From contig WHVY01000005.1 in the NCBI GenBank assembly GCA_022266195.1, positions 5,642,001 to 5,706,000 on the forward strand: a stretch of DNA of 64,000 nt, written 5' to 3'. The DNA comes from Tetranychus cinnabarinus (lineage: Eukaryota > Arthropoda > Arachnida > Trombidiformes > Tetranychidae). A program made the translations under genes and the position numbers. A model generated the notes under the pieces. It did no database searches, was not told where the DNA came from, and worked only from the letters and a program-made list of their open reading frames with translations. Positions 23,598 to 35,579 of this stretch are shown piece by piece; the stretch's first letter is position 1, and every line of letters starts with the position of its first letter.

Positions 23598-24085
23598 TTT
23601 GTCGGCACTTAACAATTGTAAATTAGACAAAAACAATTGTAAATAAGACAAAAATAAATGTAAATAAAACAAAAAGAAATCTCGGAAAAGGAAATTTATT
23701 TAAATTTATCTAAAAAGGAAAAGCTGATAAATAGAATTTTATCAATTTTAAGATTCGATATTGAAAAGATATCGATCAAGGAATCATTTGATTTGCTACA
23801 GATAAGATATTCTAATCTTATCGTCATAGCAACAAGATTAGAAAAGAAAACGCGTTTAAATCAAATTTTCTTTTCTAACCACGCTTTTTTATTCTCTCGT
23901 TAATTATACATTTGTTAATTGATTTTGTTTTTAAAATTTGGACTCAAATTTTTATTAAATATATTCAGTATTTTCATTTTATGCTAAAGTGCCAAAGAAT
24001 TCCAGTAAAAAGTGTTTTAAAAAATAGAAAATATCAAAAATTCATTTTCAATCAACGTACCTTGATTGCTACACTTGTTAGACTC
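23598..24085. promoter_or_regulatory. central divergent promoter region of the transposon
   Basis: The 488 bp between the ATGs of the minus-strand transposase and plus-strand accessory gene A. It contains a perfect inverted repeat TTCTAATCTT / AAGATTAGAA (23810-23819 and 23834-23843), a GATAAGATA motif next to it, and direct repeats of a TTGTAAAT-AGACAAAAA type just 5' of the transposase ATG (about 23612-23670). No clear TATA box was identified on either side. Placement of the promoter is inferred from gene orientation. Confidence 0.4.
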
Positions 24086-26498
24086 ATGGAGGGTCAGAAT
24101 CTTGTGCTCGTTATTGTACGAATCGTGAATAAAAATGGTGTTGAAAAAACTGTTCCTTTCGGTTTTAAGGTCAACAAGGAATCAATTCCAGAGAATTGTA
24201 AACCATTGAAAATTCACCCGAATAATTTCGTCTCAATTCATATCGATGGAGTTGAAAAATTGGAAGCAATGCTTGTTGCAATGGGCGGTGAGTTTTTTCT
24301 TATTCAATTTTTTCAAAATTCTAATTACTTTATTCTTCTTTCCAGAAGATTCAAAAGATCTGATGGAAAAATACAAGGTTTTCATCGATAAATATGAAAT
24401 TCGTACGAAAAAGATAGCACCATGTGAACGCAAGATTGCACACTGGTGTAATTTGGAATCTGTTAAAATTCAGCAATCAACTGAAAACAATCTTAAAGTT
24501 ACTTCGTTGGAAAATTTTGAATCTTTTCTACGAAGAATCGATCGATTGAAAAGGCGTCACCCACCTAAATGTGCAAGTGATACTGTTTTTCCAAAAGTTG
24601 ACAGCGCCGTTATTACTGTTGAATCTGAAGAATCCAATGGTACTTCAACGGACAGTAGTGATTCAGATTATTCTGATGATTCAGATGGAAAAGCCAAGGA
24701 AATTAAAAGTAAAAAAAATAGCCAAAGTGGCAAGTCAACGCCACAAAGAAGCATCTCCAAGAGTCTTGAAAAAATTCGCTTGATAGCTGCCCAACCTCAA
24801 CCAGATCAGAATATCAAAGAATTTTTCCAAGAAAGCAGCAATATTTTTCAATATATGATTAAATTGAGTGAAAATTTTCAACATTTCGAATTTTATCAAC
24901 CATTTTCAACTGAAGTAGAGGCTTTACGATTCATTCCTGAATCTGACGAAACAAAAGAATTTGATTCCAAAATTACTCTGATCGAGGGAGTTCTGCCTTT
25001 ACCTACGAAAAAATACAATTCCGCATTGAAATCAAAATATCCGATGCCTAAAAAAGATGAATTTGAATCAGGGCCAGCTGCAATTCTTAGCAATATCATT
25101 AGATTTGCTTTTCCACGCCATTGGTTGGACGATGTCACACTTCGTGGCTCAAGTGGACGAACTTCTTTGCTCAACATTTGGAATCGAGTTGATCCACTAC
25201 GTGAAGATTCAAGCGAGCACATCGAAATCGGATTAGGAGAAAAACGCTTTCGAGCCCTTCTCGGTGAGTTGAGTTTCGATGAATTTCTAAAATTTTATGA
25301 ATCAAGGATTTTATAGAATTCAAATTTTATTTATTTTATAGATCATTCTGTCAGAAAAGCTGGGAAAAAAAGTTATGATAGAAACACAGAAAAGAACCTT
25401 GTTACCACATTATCAAAGGCAATGCACTATGCGCGTACTAAATTGGCTCCCTCTAAAAATTGTTCTAAAGAATCGAACGAGAAGTCGAATGAGTCTCAAA
25501 CGAATTCCTATTGGAATTTCGCTTATGGCAGCGATGAAAGTGAAAACTCTTCGGACGATGAGAATCCCAAAAGGGCTAATCCAAAGCCTGGAAAAGATAA
25601 AGAATCGAAAGTTGACGGCGAAAAAGAGTCGAAGGATAGAAAAGAAAAAGAGTCAAAAGAAAGAAAAGAAAAAGAGTCGAAAGAAAGAAAAGAAAAAGAG
25701 TCGAAAGAAAGAAAAGAAAAAGAGTCGAAAGAAAGAAAAGAAAAAGAGTCAATGGATAGAAAAGGAAAAGATTCGACGAATGAGAAAGAGAAAGAGTCGA
25801 AGGAAATGAAAGAAAAAGAGTCAGAAGATGGAAAAGAGAAAGAGTCGGGAGATGGAAAAGAGAAAGAGTTAGGGGATGGAAAAGAGAAAGAGACGGGAGT
25901 TGAAGAAGAAAAGAATGGAGTTGAGGAAGAAGGAAAAGAAAAAGAAATTGAAGAAGTATCCTGCGAGCCTGAAATCAACTTTCGAACTGAAATGGAAGAT
26001 GATAGAGATAAAACTGACGATGATGCTTCAACAATTGGAAATCGAAACGATGAATCACAAGATTCATCTATGAAAGATAAATTCGATTCTGAAGATGCAT
26101 CAAAATCAGGTTCTACTGTTTATACAATTAAGAATCCATGTTTTGGTCAAACTATTTCTCCTTCTACTTCATTCAATGATTCAGGAAATTTTTCAATCAT
26201 TGACTACTCAACTCCTGGAAAGTCCCCGACAAATTCGACACTTTCCAGTCCTATGAAAAATTCGCAAGTCAAGAGGAGAGGTGACCCGACAAACTCAACA
26301 CCGAAAAAACCAAAGCTTTCAAGCGATCAGGATTCATCTACTCTTGAAATTCCTTCTAGTCAGCCAGTATCAGGTCTTGGACTATTCATGACAGAGGAAG
26401 AAAGAAAACTTATCAAACTCATTAGAGAGCAAAACTTGCTTGGGAAATTTATTGAAGCAGCAAAAAAGCAAGAAAGTGGGGAAAACGAGGATGAATAA
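24086..26498 (+). CDS. transposon accessory protein A with BEN-like module (758 aa, 3 exons)
   Basis: Exons 24086-24287, 24346-25263 and 25342-26498; both introns (58 and 78 bp) are GT..AG and phase 1. Start taken at ATG 24086 (MEGQNLVLV); an upstream in-frame ATG at 23981 is possible but in a poor context. N-terminal ~65 residues form a small beta-rich region. An acidic Ser/Asp tract (VESEESN..SDSDYSDDSD) follows. Then comes a module of about residues 285-395 with IEGVLPL, a hydrophobic/FAFP block and LGEKRFRALLDH, whose spacing resembles BEN DNA-binding domains. Next is a Lys/Glu/Ser/Arg 8-residue tandem repeat and a disordered tail ending in a predicted helix (EEERKLIKLIREQNLL). Likely a nuclear DNA-binding partner of the transposase (inferred). 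Tandem paralogue of protein B. The gene model is strong; the BEN assignment is moderate. Confidence 0.82.
25626..25780 (+). repeat. 24 bp coding tandem repeat (ESKERKEK units)
   Basis: Five clean 24 bp units starting with GAGTC inside exon 3 of accessory gene A, continued by degenerate copies to about 25900. Each encodes an eight-residue charged unit (ESKERKEK), predicting a long single helix or disordered highly charged segment. The antisense strand is open across it only because of the repeat. Confidence 0.8.
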
Positions 26499-26818
26499 TC
26501 CAATCAAATTACAGGTTTTTCATTGTATTTTCAAATTTATTTTTTATATTGAAGAATCTATTGCTTAATTTTTCATAGCAATTTAAAAACAAATTTTTCC
26601 CCTTGGGACAATTATTATAAGCAACTTCCAATCAAAGGTAAATCCATTTTTGTATCAACTCAAAATTCTATTTTTTCTATTATGATGGATTAATTGTATT
26701 TAAGCAAAGGTATTGCGAGATCACAAGCAATACAATTTTTGTAAGACACCTGTCTATTTGAATTCAGATAAATCTCAAAATCAAGTTTTCCTCAATCTAA
26801 ATCCATTAGTCTCTTTCA
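26499..26818. other. spacer between the two accessory genes
   Basis: 320 bp AT-rich stretch separating gene A from gene B. It must contain the 3' end of gene A and, unless the two are co-transcribed, the promoter of gene B. No canonical AATAAA close to the stop of A and no clear TATA box were seen. Confidence 0.4.
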
Positions 26819-28730
26819 ATGAAAAAATCAATCGTGAAAAGCTATTCTAAACGTAAGTTAATTGAATCCAAAAAAAGTGTTGGATCTAAGCCGAATTTCA
26901 ACCCACCAAGATTGAAATTGCCTACAAATGAACCATGTTCTGATCAAGTGAAAATTCCTCGAAAGTCTACAGCGTCTGAGATTTCGAATTCTCAATCAAC
27001 TTCTTCTACTAATGCAACAAACTCATCAACAAAATCAACCCAATCAACTCAATCGAGTGGATCAACCACGTCAATTTGTGAATCAGCTATAGACAAAATT
27101 GTGAAAAAAGATAAATTCAACAAATCTCAAAAAGAATCTTCTATCAGTGAAAGTGATTCTATTTATGGAATAATATTACCACTTGTTTTGGATGAAGAGA
27201 AAAGAAATATGATGCAACCAATCATGGTGAAACTAAAAAAGGCTGAATTTTCAAGTATTGGTATTGCTACTGACCAGGAATTCTTTTTGGACAACACCAT
27301 GAATTTATTTTATTCGAAAATCAAGGATATTCGAATTTCATTTCGCTTTCTAGCTCTAGCAGGTATGTTAACATATATCAGTCATTTTCTTTTATAAATC
27401 AAAGTTTCTTTCTTCGACAGATGACCGGAAAAGTTTAGTGAATTCACTGAGTGAAAATATAAAGCGGAATCCAGAATGGGAGAATTTGAAAAAAATCGTG
27501 AAATACACGAATGAATTCTTAGAGGTCGACCATGATCCCTCTGCTTATATGGGAGAAGATCTAAATTATGTGAATTTGACGGAGTTGGAGCTCAAAGAAT
27601 TATTTGAAATTCAAAATTCGAAAGGGCTTCCGTGTAAGAAAGATGAAACACTGATTGAAAAGTCAAGAAAAGATGATAATGATAAGGTCACACAAAAAGA
27701 ACCCTTTTACTCATTGCCAGATACAAAAACCATGAATCACCGACCAAACCAAGCATCAGAAAAAGAAGAAAGTACGATTCTTTGTGAAAAAACGACTATT
27801 TGCTCACCAGAGAATAGGAAAAAAATGATCTTGGCTAATCTTTCAACAAAAATTTCAGAGCTGAATAATCGAAAGACAATACTTTCTGAGTTTGACAGCA
27901 GTGGAATAATACTCAAACAAGTTATTGAGATAATCAATGATTTATACACATTATCATTGCAGAAATTTCAAGAAAGTGAGGAAAAATTATACACGATTCC
28001 AGCTAATGATGATACATTCAAAATCAAATCGAAGGTGAGTCTAAAAATACAAGATTCGCTTCATTCTAATTATGTCTCATTCTCACAGAATCAAATTCAT
28101 ATTGAAGGGAAATTACCTCTGAAGCTGGACGGATATGAGAAGGCAATAAAGCTCGCTAGAACTGGAAACGCATGTTCATTTGCCTATCAACTTGTGAAAC
28201 TCGCTTTTCCACCTTCTTATGTTGAAAAGGCAGTACTTGGAAAGAAATTCTATACCCATGAAGAATTAGCGAAATTCAATGAAGAGAGCACAAGAGAGGA
28301 GAAACTGCCTCTCGCTTTTGTCTTTGGATTCAATAATCAAATTACTGAACCTTTCAATGGAGAATTTGACCCTAATTTGGGCGAAGAAAGGCTCCAAGCT
28401 TTATATGGTAAAATATCTAAATTCAAAATCTGCATTAACTAATAAATTTCTAATCTAACAGATCATATTTTTCGAAGAATCGGAATTTCAACTTATAATG
28501 AAGAAATGTTGAATAAAGTACGGGCGCGCTTAATCAAGATTTTTTGTTCTTTAAACAAGCCAAAGAAGGAGAATGTAAAATACAACTCAGCGACCAAAGA
28601 TGATGCAATCAAGGCATGCGTAGAAGATTCATCTAATGAATTTGAATCTTACTCTAGTGGACAAGAATCAAAATCACAGCGATTCTGGGGAAGTCACCTT
28701 TTTTCCGAGAATTCAAGTGATTCTGAATGA
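26819..28730 (+). CDS. transposon accessory protein B with BEN-like module (599 aa, 3 exons)
   Basis: Exons 26819-27362, 27421-28407 and 28462-28730; introns of 58 and 54 bp, GT..AG, both phase 1. The N-terminus is basic (MKKSIVKSYSKRK), then Ser/Thr/Asn-rich and disordered. The first intron falls before DDRKSL, as in protein A before EDSKDL. Residues about 415-540 repeat the module of A: IEGKLPL, a LAFP block, then LGEERLQALY with the second intron at exactly the same codon, followed by DHIFRRIG. It ends with an acidic Ser-rich tail. The shared motifs and intron positions show that A and B arose by tandem duplication. DNA binding is inferred from the BEN-like pattern; A and B could act as a heteromer on the element ends. 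No stops interrupt it. Confidence 0.82.
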
Positions 28731-29074
28731 TTTTCGTTCAATAATCTTTGTAAGAATTCATTTCTAATGACTGCGAATTTATGTTCTTGAATTCATTAAA
28801 CTATTTGTTTTCCAATCAATCAACAACTTAGAATCGCGTGAATTAGAAACATTAATATATTCAAATTCGGTTGAATTTAAACGGTTAAATTATCAAATTC
28901 AAAGTAACGTGAAATTCGGTTCACTATTGAATATCAAAGTCTTCGCGAATAGATCATTTTTTGTTTTCAAAATCCTTTACTCTTGATTTCACGTATTTCA
29001 TGATTCTATTGTTTTTGAAACAATTTACAATTTTAATTCAAATCTTTTAATGAATTTGAATTTGTGAGAATCTT

Positions 29075-29133
29075 TTTTGATCGTTTCACGATCAAAACTG
29101 ATCAATAAGCTTTTGACTCTCTAAAGAGTCAAA
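29075..29133. promoter_or_regulatory. right subterminal hairpins
   Basis: Two perfect hairpins: TTTTGATCGT-TTC-ACGATCAAAA (29075-29097) and TTTGACTCT-CTAA-AGAGTCAAA (29112-29133). GACTC recurs at about 29156 and 29168, up to the terminal repeat. The arrangement mirrors the left end (same GACTC pentamer, same T-rich stems) although the sequences are not copies of each other. Probable recognition region for the transposition complex (inference). Confidence 0.6.
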
Positions 29134-29175
29134 GGGGTCTAAAAACTTTTTTTTTGACTCCTTTTTGACTCAAAA

Positions 29176-29187
29176 CTGTTGACTGGG
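29176..29187 (-). repeat. right terminal inverted repeat
   Basis: CTGTTGACTGGG, the exact reverse complement of the left end. Followed by TT, matching the two bases before the left end. Confidence 0.88.
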
Positions 29188-29243
29188 TTGAAAATGTTGA
29201 TTCCAGGAGAAAGAGCAAGGAAAGAAGGAATGTTAAGATACTT

Positions 29244-29275
29244 TTATTTCTTTATTTCTTTCTTTCTTTCTTTCC
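29244..29275. repeat. (CTTT)n microsatellite
   Basis: Run of CTTT/ATTT tetramers, about 60 bp beyond the right end of the large transposon. Confidence 0.75.
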
Positions 29276-31560
29276 ATTCTTGTTCACCATTGGAAACTAC
29301 ATGAAACCTGCAAGTTTGAAAACGAAACTAACATTTCACCAAATTATTAATGGAACAAAAAGAATCATTTTGTTTACCATTGTTTTTATATTTCTTTCAA
29401 CTCTTTTCATCGCTTGTCATCATTACCATCATCATTACACGAGTATCTTGTACAACAATCTTCAAGTCAATCATGCTTTCTAGGCATTCCTCATGAAATG
29501 AGCTCTGATTTTCTTTATGGCCAAACAAATTCTAGTCTAGCAAAGAAAAGGATGCAAACTGGGCTTCAGGGCAAATTCAATATGGAAATCAATTAAATAG
29601 AGAGAAAAAAAATTTCTCCAAACTTTTCCTTCACCCTTTTCATCTTGCATGATACAAATGTGCAAGTGAAATGCTTTTTTTTGATAAATCGGTTTCCTGT
29701 CAAAGTGTATAAATATCAAGAAATTTACAGGAAATTTCTTGCAATATTCAACTATTATCATGTTTACCAAAGCTTTACCAGAATCTTGAAAAATCGAAAA
29801 GGGAAAAGGGAAAATTTTGATTCTTCAATTTTTCCATTTCACTTGCTATTAACGATTTCATGAAAAGACTTTTTAACTGTAATTAATAGTCATTGAAACT
29901 TTTTTTCTGTTATTACAAAAGTGTATCAACATGAAAAGATTCATGAAAGGTGAAACAAGAATAATGTGATGTTGAAAAGATTTTTTTTCTCGCTCATTTT
30001 CTTTCTTCTCTTTTCCTCGTCACTTTATTAATTAACAATAATTGGTAATGATAATGATGAAAGTGATGATTGAGTTAATTGATGTGTTAAGACGAGTAAT
30101 AAGCTTTTAGTCAACTTTCATTTATGTTTCAACGTTTATTAGGCTGCTTATCATATAATCATTTCCATGTAATGCTGTTTCAACTTTCAAATACTTTCAA
30201 CATTATCATTACTAATAAGGATGAAAAGCTTATTTCAGAGAAAAAAGCCTTTCCCTGAATCTGGATCACTTTAAATTGCAAATGAAATGTGTCTTTGCTT
30301 TTCTCGCTGGCTTGACATTAGATTGAATCTCATTGTCGATGAAATGTATCCATCAACGCTTCAGGCTTTTGATACATTTTTACATGCAAAACATTTAATA
30401 AGCTTTATGTTACAATGAAAAGGTTTGCATGATTCTCATTTAGCAATGCAACGGTAGAGAAAAGCAAAAAATTGATTACATTTTTTTCTTAGTTTCTTTG
30501 CTAAACTTTTTTCTTTGTTCCACCAACGTAAACGATGCTAAATTGTGTTTATGAGATTTCCATTTTTCTTTTATCACATTTCGAATAAATGGTCATTTTC
30601 TGAATAATGCGTTTTATTGAAAATCAACTTTAATTGTTTGTGATGGTTTGCAATTGTAGTAAGCATTAAGATCACTAAATAAGGCAAATCTAATAACTTT
30701 TGAAATGATACTTAAACGATCAAAATGTGATTATGAGAATCAGAAAGATACAGCTTCAAATTATCAAAAGTAAAGATAAAAGCTGTCGAAGTTAAAAATG
30801 TCGAAGAAATGTTTACTGAACTCTCGGTATCTCAGCATGGATTGCAGACCGAAAAGGACGAGCAAGCTTATTGATAGAAACTCACCGGCTCAGTGCTATG
30901 TCTCATGAGCTTCACTGTAAACAAATTGACAAGCAAATTCCAACTTTACAGAAAAATCTAAAAATTATTGGATTCTTCTTAAAGTTATGAAAAAGGGGAT
31001 TTTTCGTCATTGACTTGCTTTTGATAAAATTTGGCCCAAATGCATTGCATTACCTTATAACACAATGAATTCAATACCAGATCAAGATACAATATTAGTG
31101 TCAACTCATTAAAACATGAATAGAGGCTAAAAATATTCTTCGATGATAATGGCGAAATGACTCGATTAATTGTGATCTCGTTTGGAGCGATTGTTCAAGA
31201 TTGGCAGAGACTTGGTTTGCTGTTTCCCAAAATTACCTTTTCAATGTTGCCAAGAAAAGGATGGCATAACTTTTGACTAAGTGTAATCATTAGTAACAGA
31301 ACTTTTGGCTTTTTGTTTTTAGGGGCAAAAAATATTGAGAGCAAGACAATGAGCTGAGGAGAGAAAGCTGAAAAAGAGTAACAAAAAAGAGCAAAAAGGG
31401 AAGCTTAAAAAATAGATAACAGAAGACAATCGAACTACGCTAACAGCATTAAAACAAACAATTAATTGATTCGATAAACTCCATTACTGATGCCATCAAT
31501 TTACTAAACCTTCCCAGTGTGTCCCAAGCAACACAAAAAATAGACAAAAACTCTTCACTT

Positions 31561-31580
31561 TCATCATCATCATCATCATT
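31561..31580. repeat. (CAT)n microsatellite
   Basis: Six uninterrupted TCA/CAT trinucleotide units in non-coding DNA. Confidence 0.8.
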
Positions 31581-34272
31581 GTGCTTTTATTGTTCATTTT
31601 TTTGTTTCTCCTTCAGATTATTCTTCTGCTTCTCTTTGTCTCTCTCCTCAAACATTATTTTATCATCATTATCATCATTCCCTGTCTTGCAATATTTGAA
31701 CCATTTTTTTACATCAACTTGAAATGTAATTTCTCTCTTTCTCTTTTCATATTGATAAAAAAATGATTCAATTGAAAGTGATGATAATTGATAGCATTTC
31801 TCTTATTTTTGCCTTCAACTTATCATCTTTCAATCATCCTTAATTGAAACAATAAGTTAATAAACAAGATTAAATAACTGTTAGTTGATTAGTTTTCCTT
31901 TCAATGTATTAATTCTTTTTCTGCCAATTAATAAATCAACACGAAAAACAAGATCGATTTCATTGAAACCAAATGGAATCATCGAGATGGAATTAAATCA
32001 TCATTTCGATTCTTTTCAATATTTGCAAAACACGAACTTTTTGCTCAAAATTGCCGTTCTAAAACTAGAAATTATCGAAACTAATGATTGAATAAACATT
32101 TTGAAAACGATTATTTCGATTCTTTAAATTTTCACGGTTAAATTGAAGTTCAATATTGTTATTTTTATTGTCAGAAATCTCTGAAACTTCTGTAGAATTC
32201 AAGATTTTCAAAGCGAACTTTGCTTTTCGAAATTTCTGTTTCAAACTCTAGTTACGTGAAATGAAGTTTTTGAACAGATTTTCTTATCATTGTTGAATGT
32301 TTTGGTTCATTGAATTTCAAGTTTAAATGTAATTATCTTAACCAAAAGAGGAAAGTAAACTCGAGTTTTCAGTGTCGTTTCACTCAATTATTTAGCAAAC
32401 GAGATTTAAATTGAAATGTAAAGAACTTGAAAGAGTTGATTTCGTTTGAAACATTGTTTCTATTTTGGCCAATTATTCATTTGATTAATTATCGATAAAT
32501 TGCAATTGAAGAAAGTGGCTTCATTCCATGAAACATTGGAATTTTCAGCCTTCTCTTGACGTTAATTTTTCTTTTCTGTTGAACCATGAGATTAATAGAA
32601 AATGATTCATTCATTGTTGAGCGATATCAAAAGGGTGAATAGATAATGCAAAGGGAAGAAAATCGAGAAAGAAGAAAAAATGAAAATCAATTCAAATAAT
32701 AATGAAAAGCGAATTGATAAATGATGAAAACTCGTCAAACTAATTGATTAGAATGGAAACGATAATTTGTTTGAATTTGTTGAAATGATATTCTCATTAG
32801 AAGAACAATTTAAACAATTTAAATCCAAAGCTTCTTGATTGCAAGGGAATCATTTTCACAACTTTTGTCACAAAACTCGAAATTGTAACTCGAAAGATTA
32901 TAACCTTTGAAGGACATTAACGAAGATGAAGAGTGTGATGATAATGATAATGAGTGAGATTATTGGTGCAAAGATAAGTGTTATAAATATATTTAAATGC
33001 AAGTTGGAGTCAAAAGATTTTCTTTTTATGAGAAGATGAAAAAAAAGAGTCAAACTCGAGTATTATGATAGACTCTTGGAGTACTTTTTTTGTCTACTGA
33101 ATAAAAAGATCATTGAATTGGATAAAATGAAGATAAAAGTTTATTCATCGTTAAGGTTTCATCCCTTATAACCCAGAGATGAGCCTTGAAAGAAGAGAGT
33201 TAAGAGGATGAGAAGAAGAAAAAAGTAAATCAAAGGGAAAAAAAGTGAGAGAAGAGGACTTTGAATAAGATTCTTTATTCAATGTTATTCCGTATGGAAA
33301 GAAGGCGGATGAGGACAAAAGGAAAAGGCTAGATTCATGGTAAATTCATTTTCATTGTTTAAAATGATTTCAATTTTTCTCGTTGATTAGAGAGAAAAAG
33401 ATTTGCAGAATTCGCTTTACTCGAGAAATTGTTTAATCTTTTGTGAATTTCATTTTCAAATGAACTAATTGATTGATCCAAAAAGGTTAACCAAAGGGAA
33501 TGGAAAGTTGATGGAAATTTGAATTTTGGTAAAGATTGAGATGTTTCGATGAATAAATTTGGTCATTTTCGAGTTTCCCTGAAACGAAATGTTTTAGTTG
33601 GTTAACCTTTTGTTGCAACTTTTAGCATTAGAAGTTAAATGTTGGAATAAAATTTTTTCGGAAAATGCTTCGAATCCTTTATTGACTTTTTTCTTGATTC
33701 ACTTTTGGAGCAACTTTTTTGTTCTTGGCTAATTTAGTATGATCAATGGATAAAGTGGAAGAAATGAATTTTGGTAAAAGATATTAGATGAGATTCATTG
33801 GTTACGATTTATTTAGTGACCTGAAAATAGGAAAATATGAAAAGGAGAAAAGTAATAACAGTAAATATACTAATAGTGAATGAGAAACGAAGGGAAAATT
33901 TTAAAGCAAACATCTTCAGACTGACCATTTGAATGATTTTGGATGACTTTTATTAAGTTGACAAGCAAATGGAGAAGGAATATGATGAAAATTTTTTTTC
34001 CATTTTTTCTTCTTCTTCTTTTTCTTCGTTCAATTCTTTTTATCGCAACAAGAAATTGAAACGTTCAAAGGATAAGGTGAAAGAAAAGTTAAAGAGGAAA
34101 GATGAAGATGACAAAATCCAATGTGGAAATGCAGGGGAAAGAAAACAAACAGAAAGAAACATTGGAAATCTCAGATGATGATAAAGTAACAGTCAAGGAG
34201 GAAATTTGAGAGAAGAAGAAGAAAAGACAAACGAAGACAAAGATGGGAATAATGATGTTGTTGTTGTTTCGC

Positions 34273-34309
34273 CTTCTTCTTCTTCTTCTTGATGATGATG
34301 ATGATGATG
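34273..34309. repeat. compound (CTT)n(GAT)n microsatellite
   Basis: A CTT run passes directly into a GAT run. Trinucleotide simple repeat, non-coding context. Confidence 0.85.
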
Positions 34310-35579
34310 AAGTGAATGAAATGGCAAAAACAATGAAACAGGAAAGGAGGTTCAGCAGGGAATGTCAGAAAAGGAGGGAAGAAAATATCTTCACATATAA
34401 ATAAGAAACTTTCCTCTGAATTTGTTTTATTATTCATTCCATTTTATTCATAAATGAAACATTTCGATTTCTAGTCTTCTCTCTCGTTCTCTCATCACTC
34501 TTCCTCTCATCATCATTATTACCTTCTCTCATTCTCACTCTCTCACCATGTTCACTCATCATTCATTTATTATTTTTCAATTGAAAACCAAAGAATATAA
34601 ATGAATGCAACATTTTTTTTCTCTCTTCTTCTTTCAACTCCCAGAACTTTTTCGTTTTTCCCTTTTCGATCATTCACTTTTCTCTTTCAACCAAACCTCC
34701 CTTCACGACAATTTACACAGCACTAGACACACGATGCATGATAAACTGAGAATTGATGTTGATAATGAGAATAGAAGTTTCCTTCTCTTTTTCCATGTTA
34801 AACAATTATGGATTAGCAATAACTCATTTCATGGATCAATTGTCCGTTTGTGACTCTTTTTTTTGGCTTCTTTATGGTTTTCACTTTTATCCGCTTCTTT
34901 CTCTCCATTCCTCATCTTTGAATCATTTCATCTTCTCGTTTCTTCTTCTTTCCTCTTTTACCCATTTTTGCTCATCATCAATTGTCATTTCCTTTACGAG
35001 ACTTTTTACTCGCAACTTATTTCATTCATCAACATAAACACGACTCTATTCTGTTCATTCAACTTTCATATGTTTTCCTCATTCCCTTATCTTTTTTAAT
35101 CTCAACGTCTGTCTATATTCATAATCTCATGATCTTTCATTGTCAGTGTCATGAGGAAAGCTGTGCCCATCAATTTATCATGAAAATTTCTGCCCAATCA
35201 ATTATTTGCTGAATAATGAAAGAATAAAGCATGAAAACGAAAAAGATTGTTCGTCCAACAGTGAGTAATGTTGAGTTGAATAACAACATTATAAAAGTAA
35301 TTTCATTGGTAAGAGAATAACAATTTTACATAATGTTGGGTTAACAATCATTGACCAATTATTGACTCTCTATTAACAACCCTTATTGATCAATAAACAG
35401 TATCGAGTTTTACATTTGAACCTGGATTTGGTCAGCAAAACAAATTGAGTTTAGGAAATGAAACCAGATCTGATAGAAGGGAATTTTTGAATTTTTTTGT
35501 CGCTTCGAATTTGATTTTCGGAAATAAATTGAGTCGAGTTTGGTTTTGCTTGCTGTGATTGAATAATGTTGCTACTCAC

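Larger units (their letters stand above)
20227..29187. mobile_element. 8.96 kb CACTA/EnSpm-like DNA transposon, apparently intact
   Basis: Both ends carry the same perfect 12 bp terminal inverted repeat CCCAGTCAACAG (20227-20238 and, inverted, 29176-29187), flanked by TT on each side. Inside each end lie palindromic subterminal hairpins and GACTC/GAGTC repeats. The cargo is a Tnp2-type transposase and a small acidic protein on the minus strand, and two tandem three-exon genes with a BEN-like module on the plus strand. All reading frames are free of stops, so the copy may be recent or still active. The transposase resembles the CACTA (CMC) group, but the termini begin CCCAG rather than CACTA/CACTG. 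Assignment to the superfamily rests on the protein. Confidence 0.85.
29188..35572. other. non-coding stretch between the transposon and the palindrome
   Basis: No conserved gene. It begins with a CTTT microsatellite and holds CAT/GAT/CTT simple repeats around 31561 and 34273. Phe/Ser-rich ORFs near 34605-35212 are translations of pyrimidine-rich low-complexity DNA. A slightly GC-richer patch at about 30820-30915 vaguely resembles the core of the ~140 bp repeat family (AACTCACCGGCTCAGTGCTA). No further exons for the minus-strand Ig copy could be recognised here. Confidence 0.5.

Noticed and set aside
23598..23672. 25-codon N-terminal extension of the transposase
   Set aside because: The frame is open, but there is no ATG in it, only TTG codons within short direct repeats; the first ATG is at 23597.
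25523..25978. Open frame on the minus strand, Ser/Phe/Leu/Asp repeats
   Set aside because: Antisense shadow of the ESKERKEK tandem repeat in accessory gene A; composition is fully explained by the repeat.
34605..35212. Cluster of overlapping Phe/Ser/Leu-rich plus-strand ORFs
   Set aside because: Three overlapping frames are open at once in a pyrimidine-rich tract, which indicates composition rather than coding.
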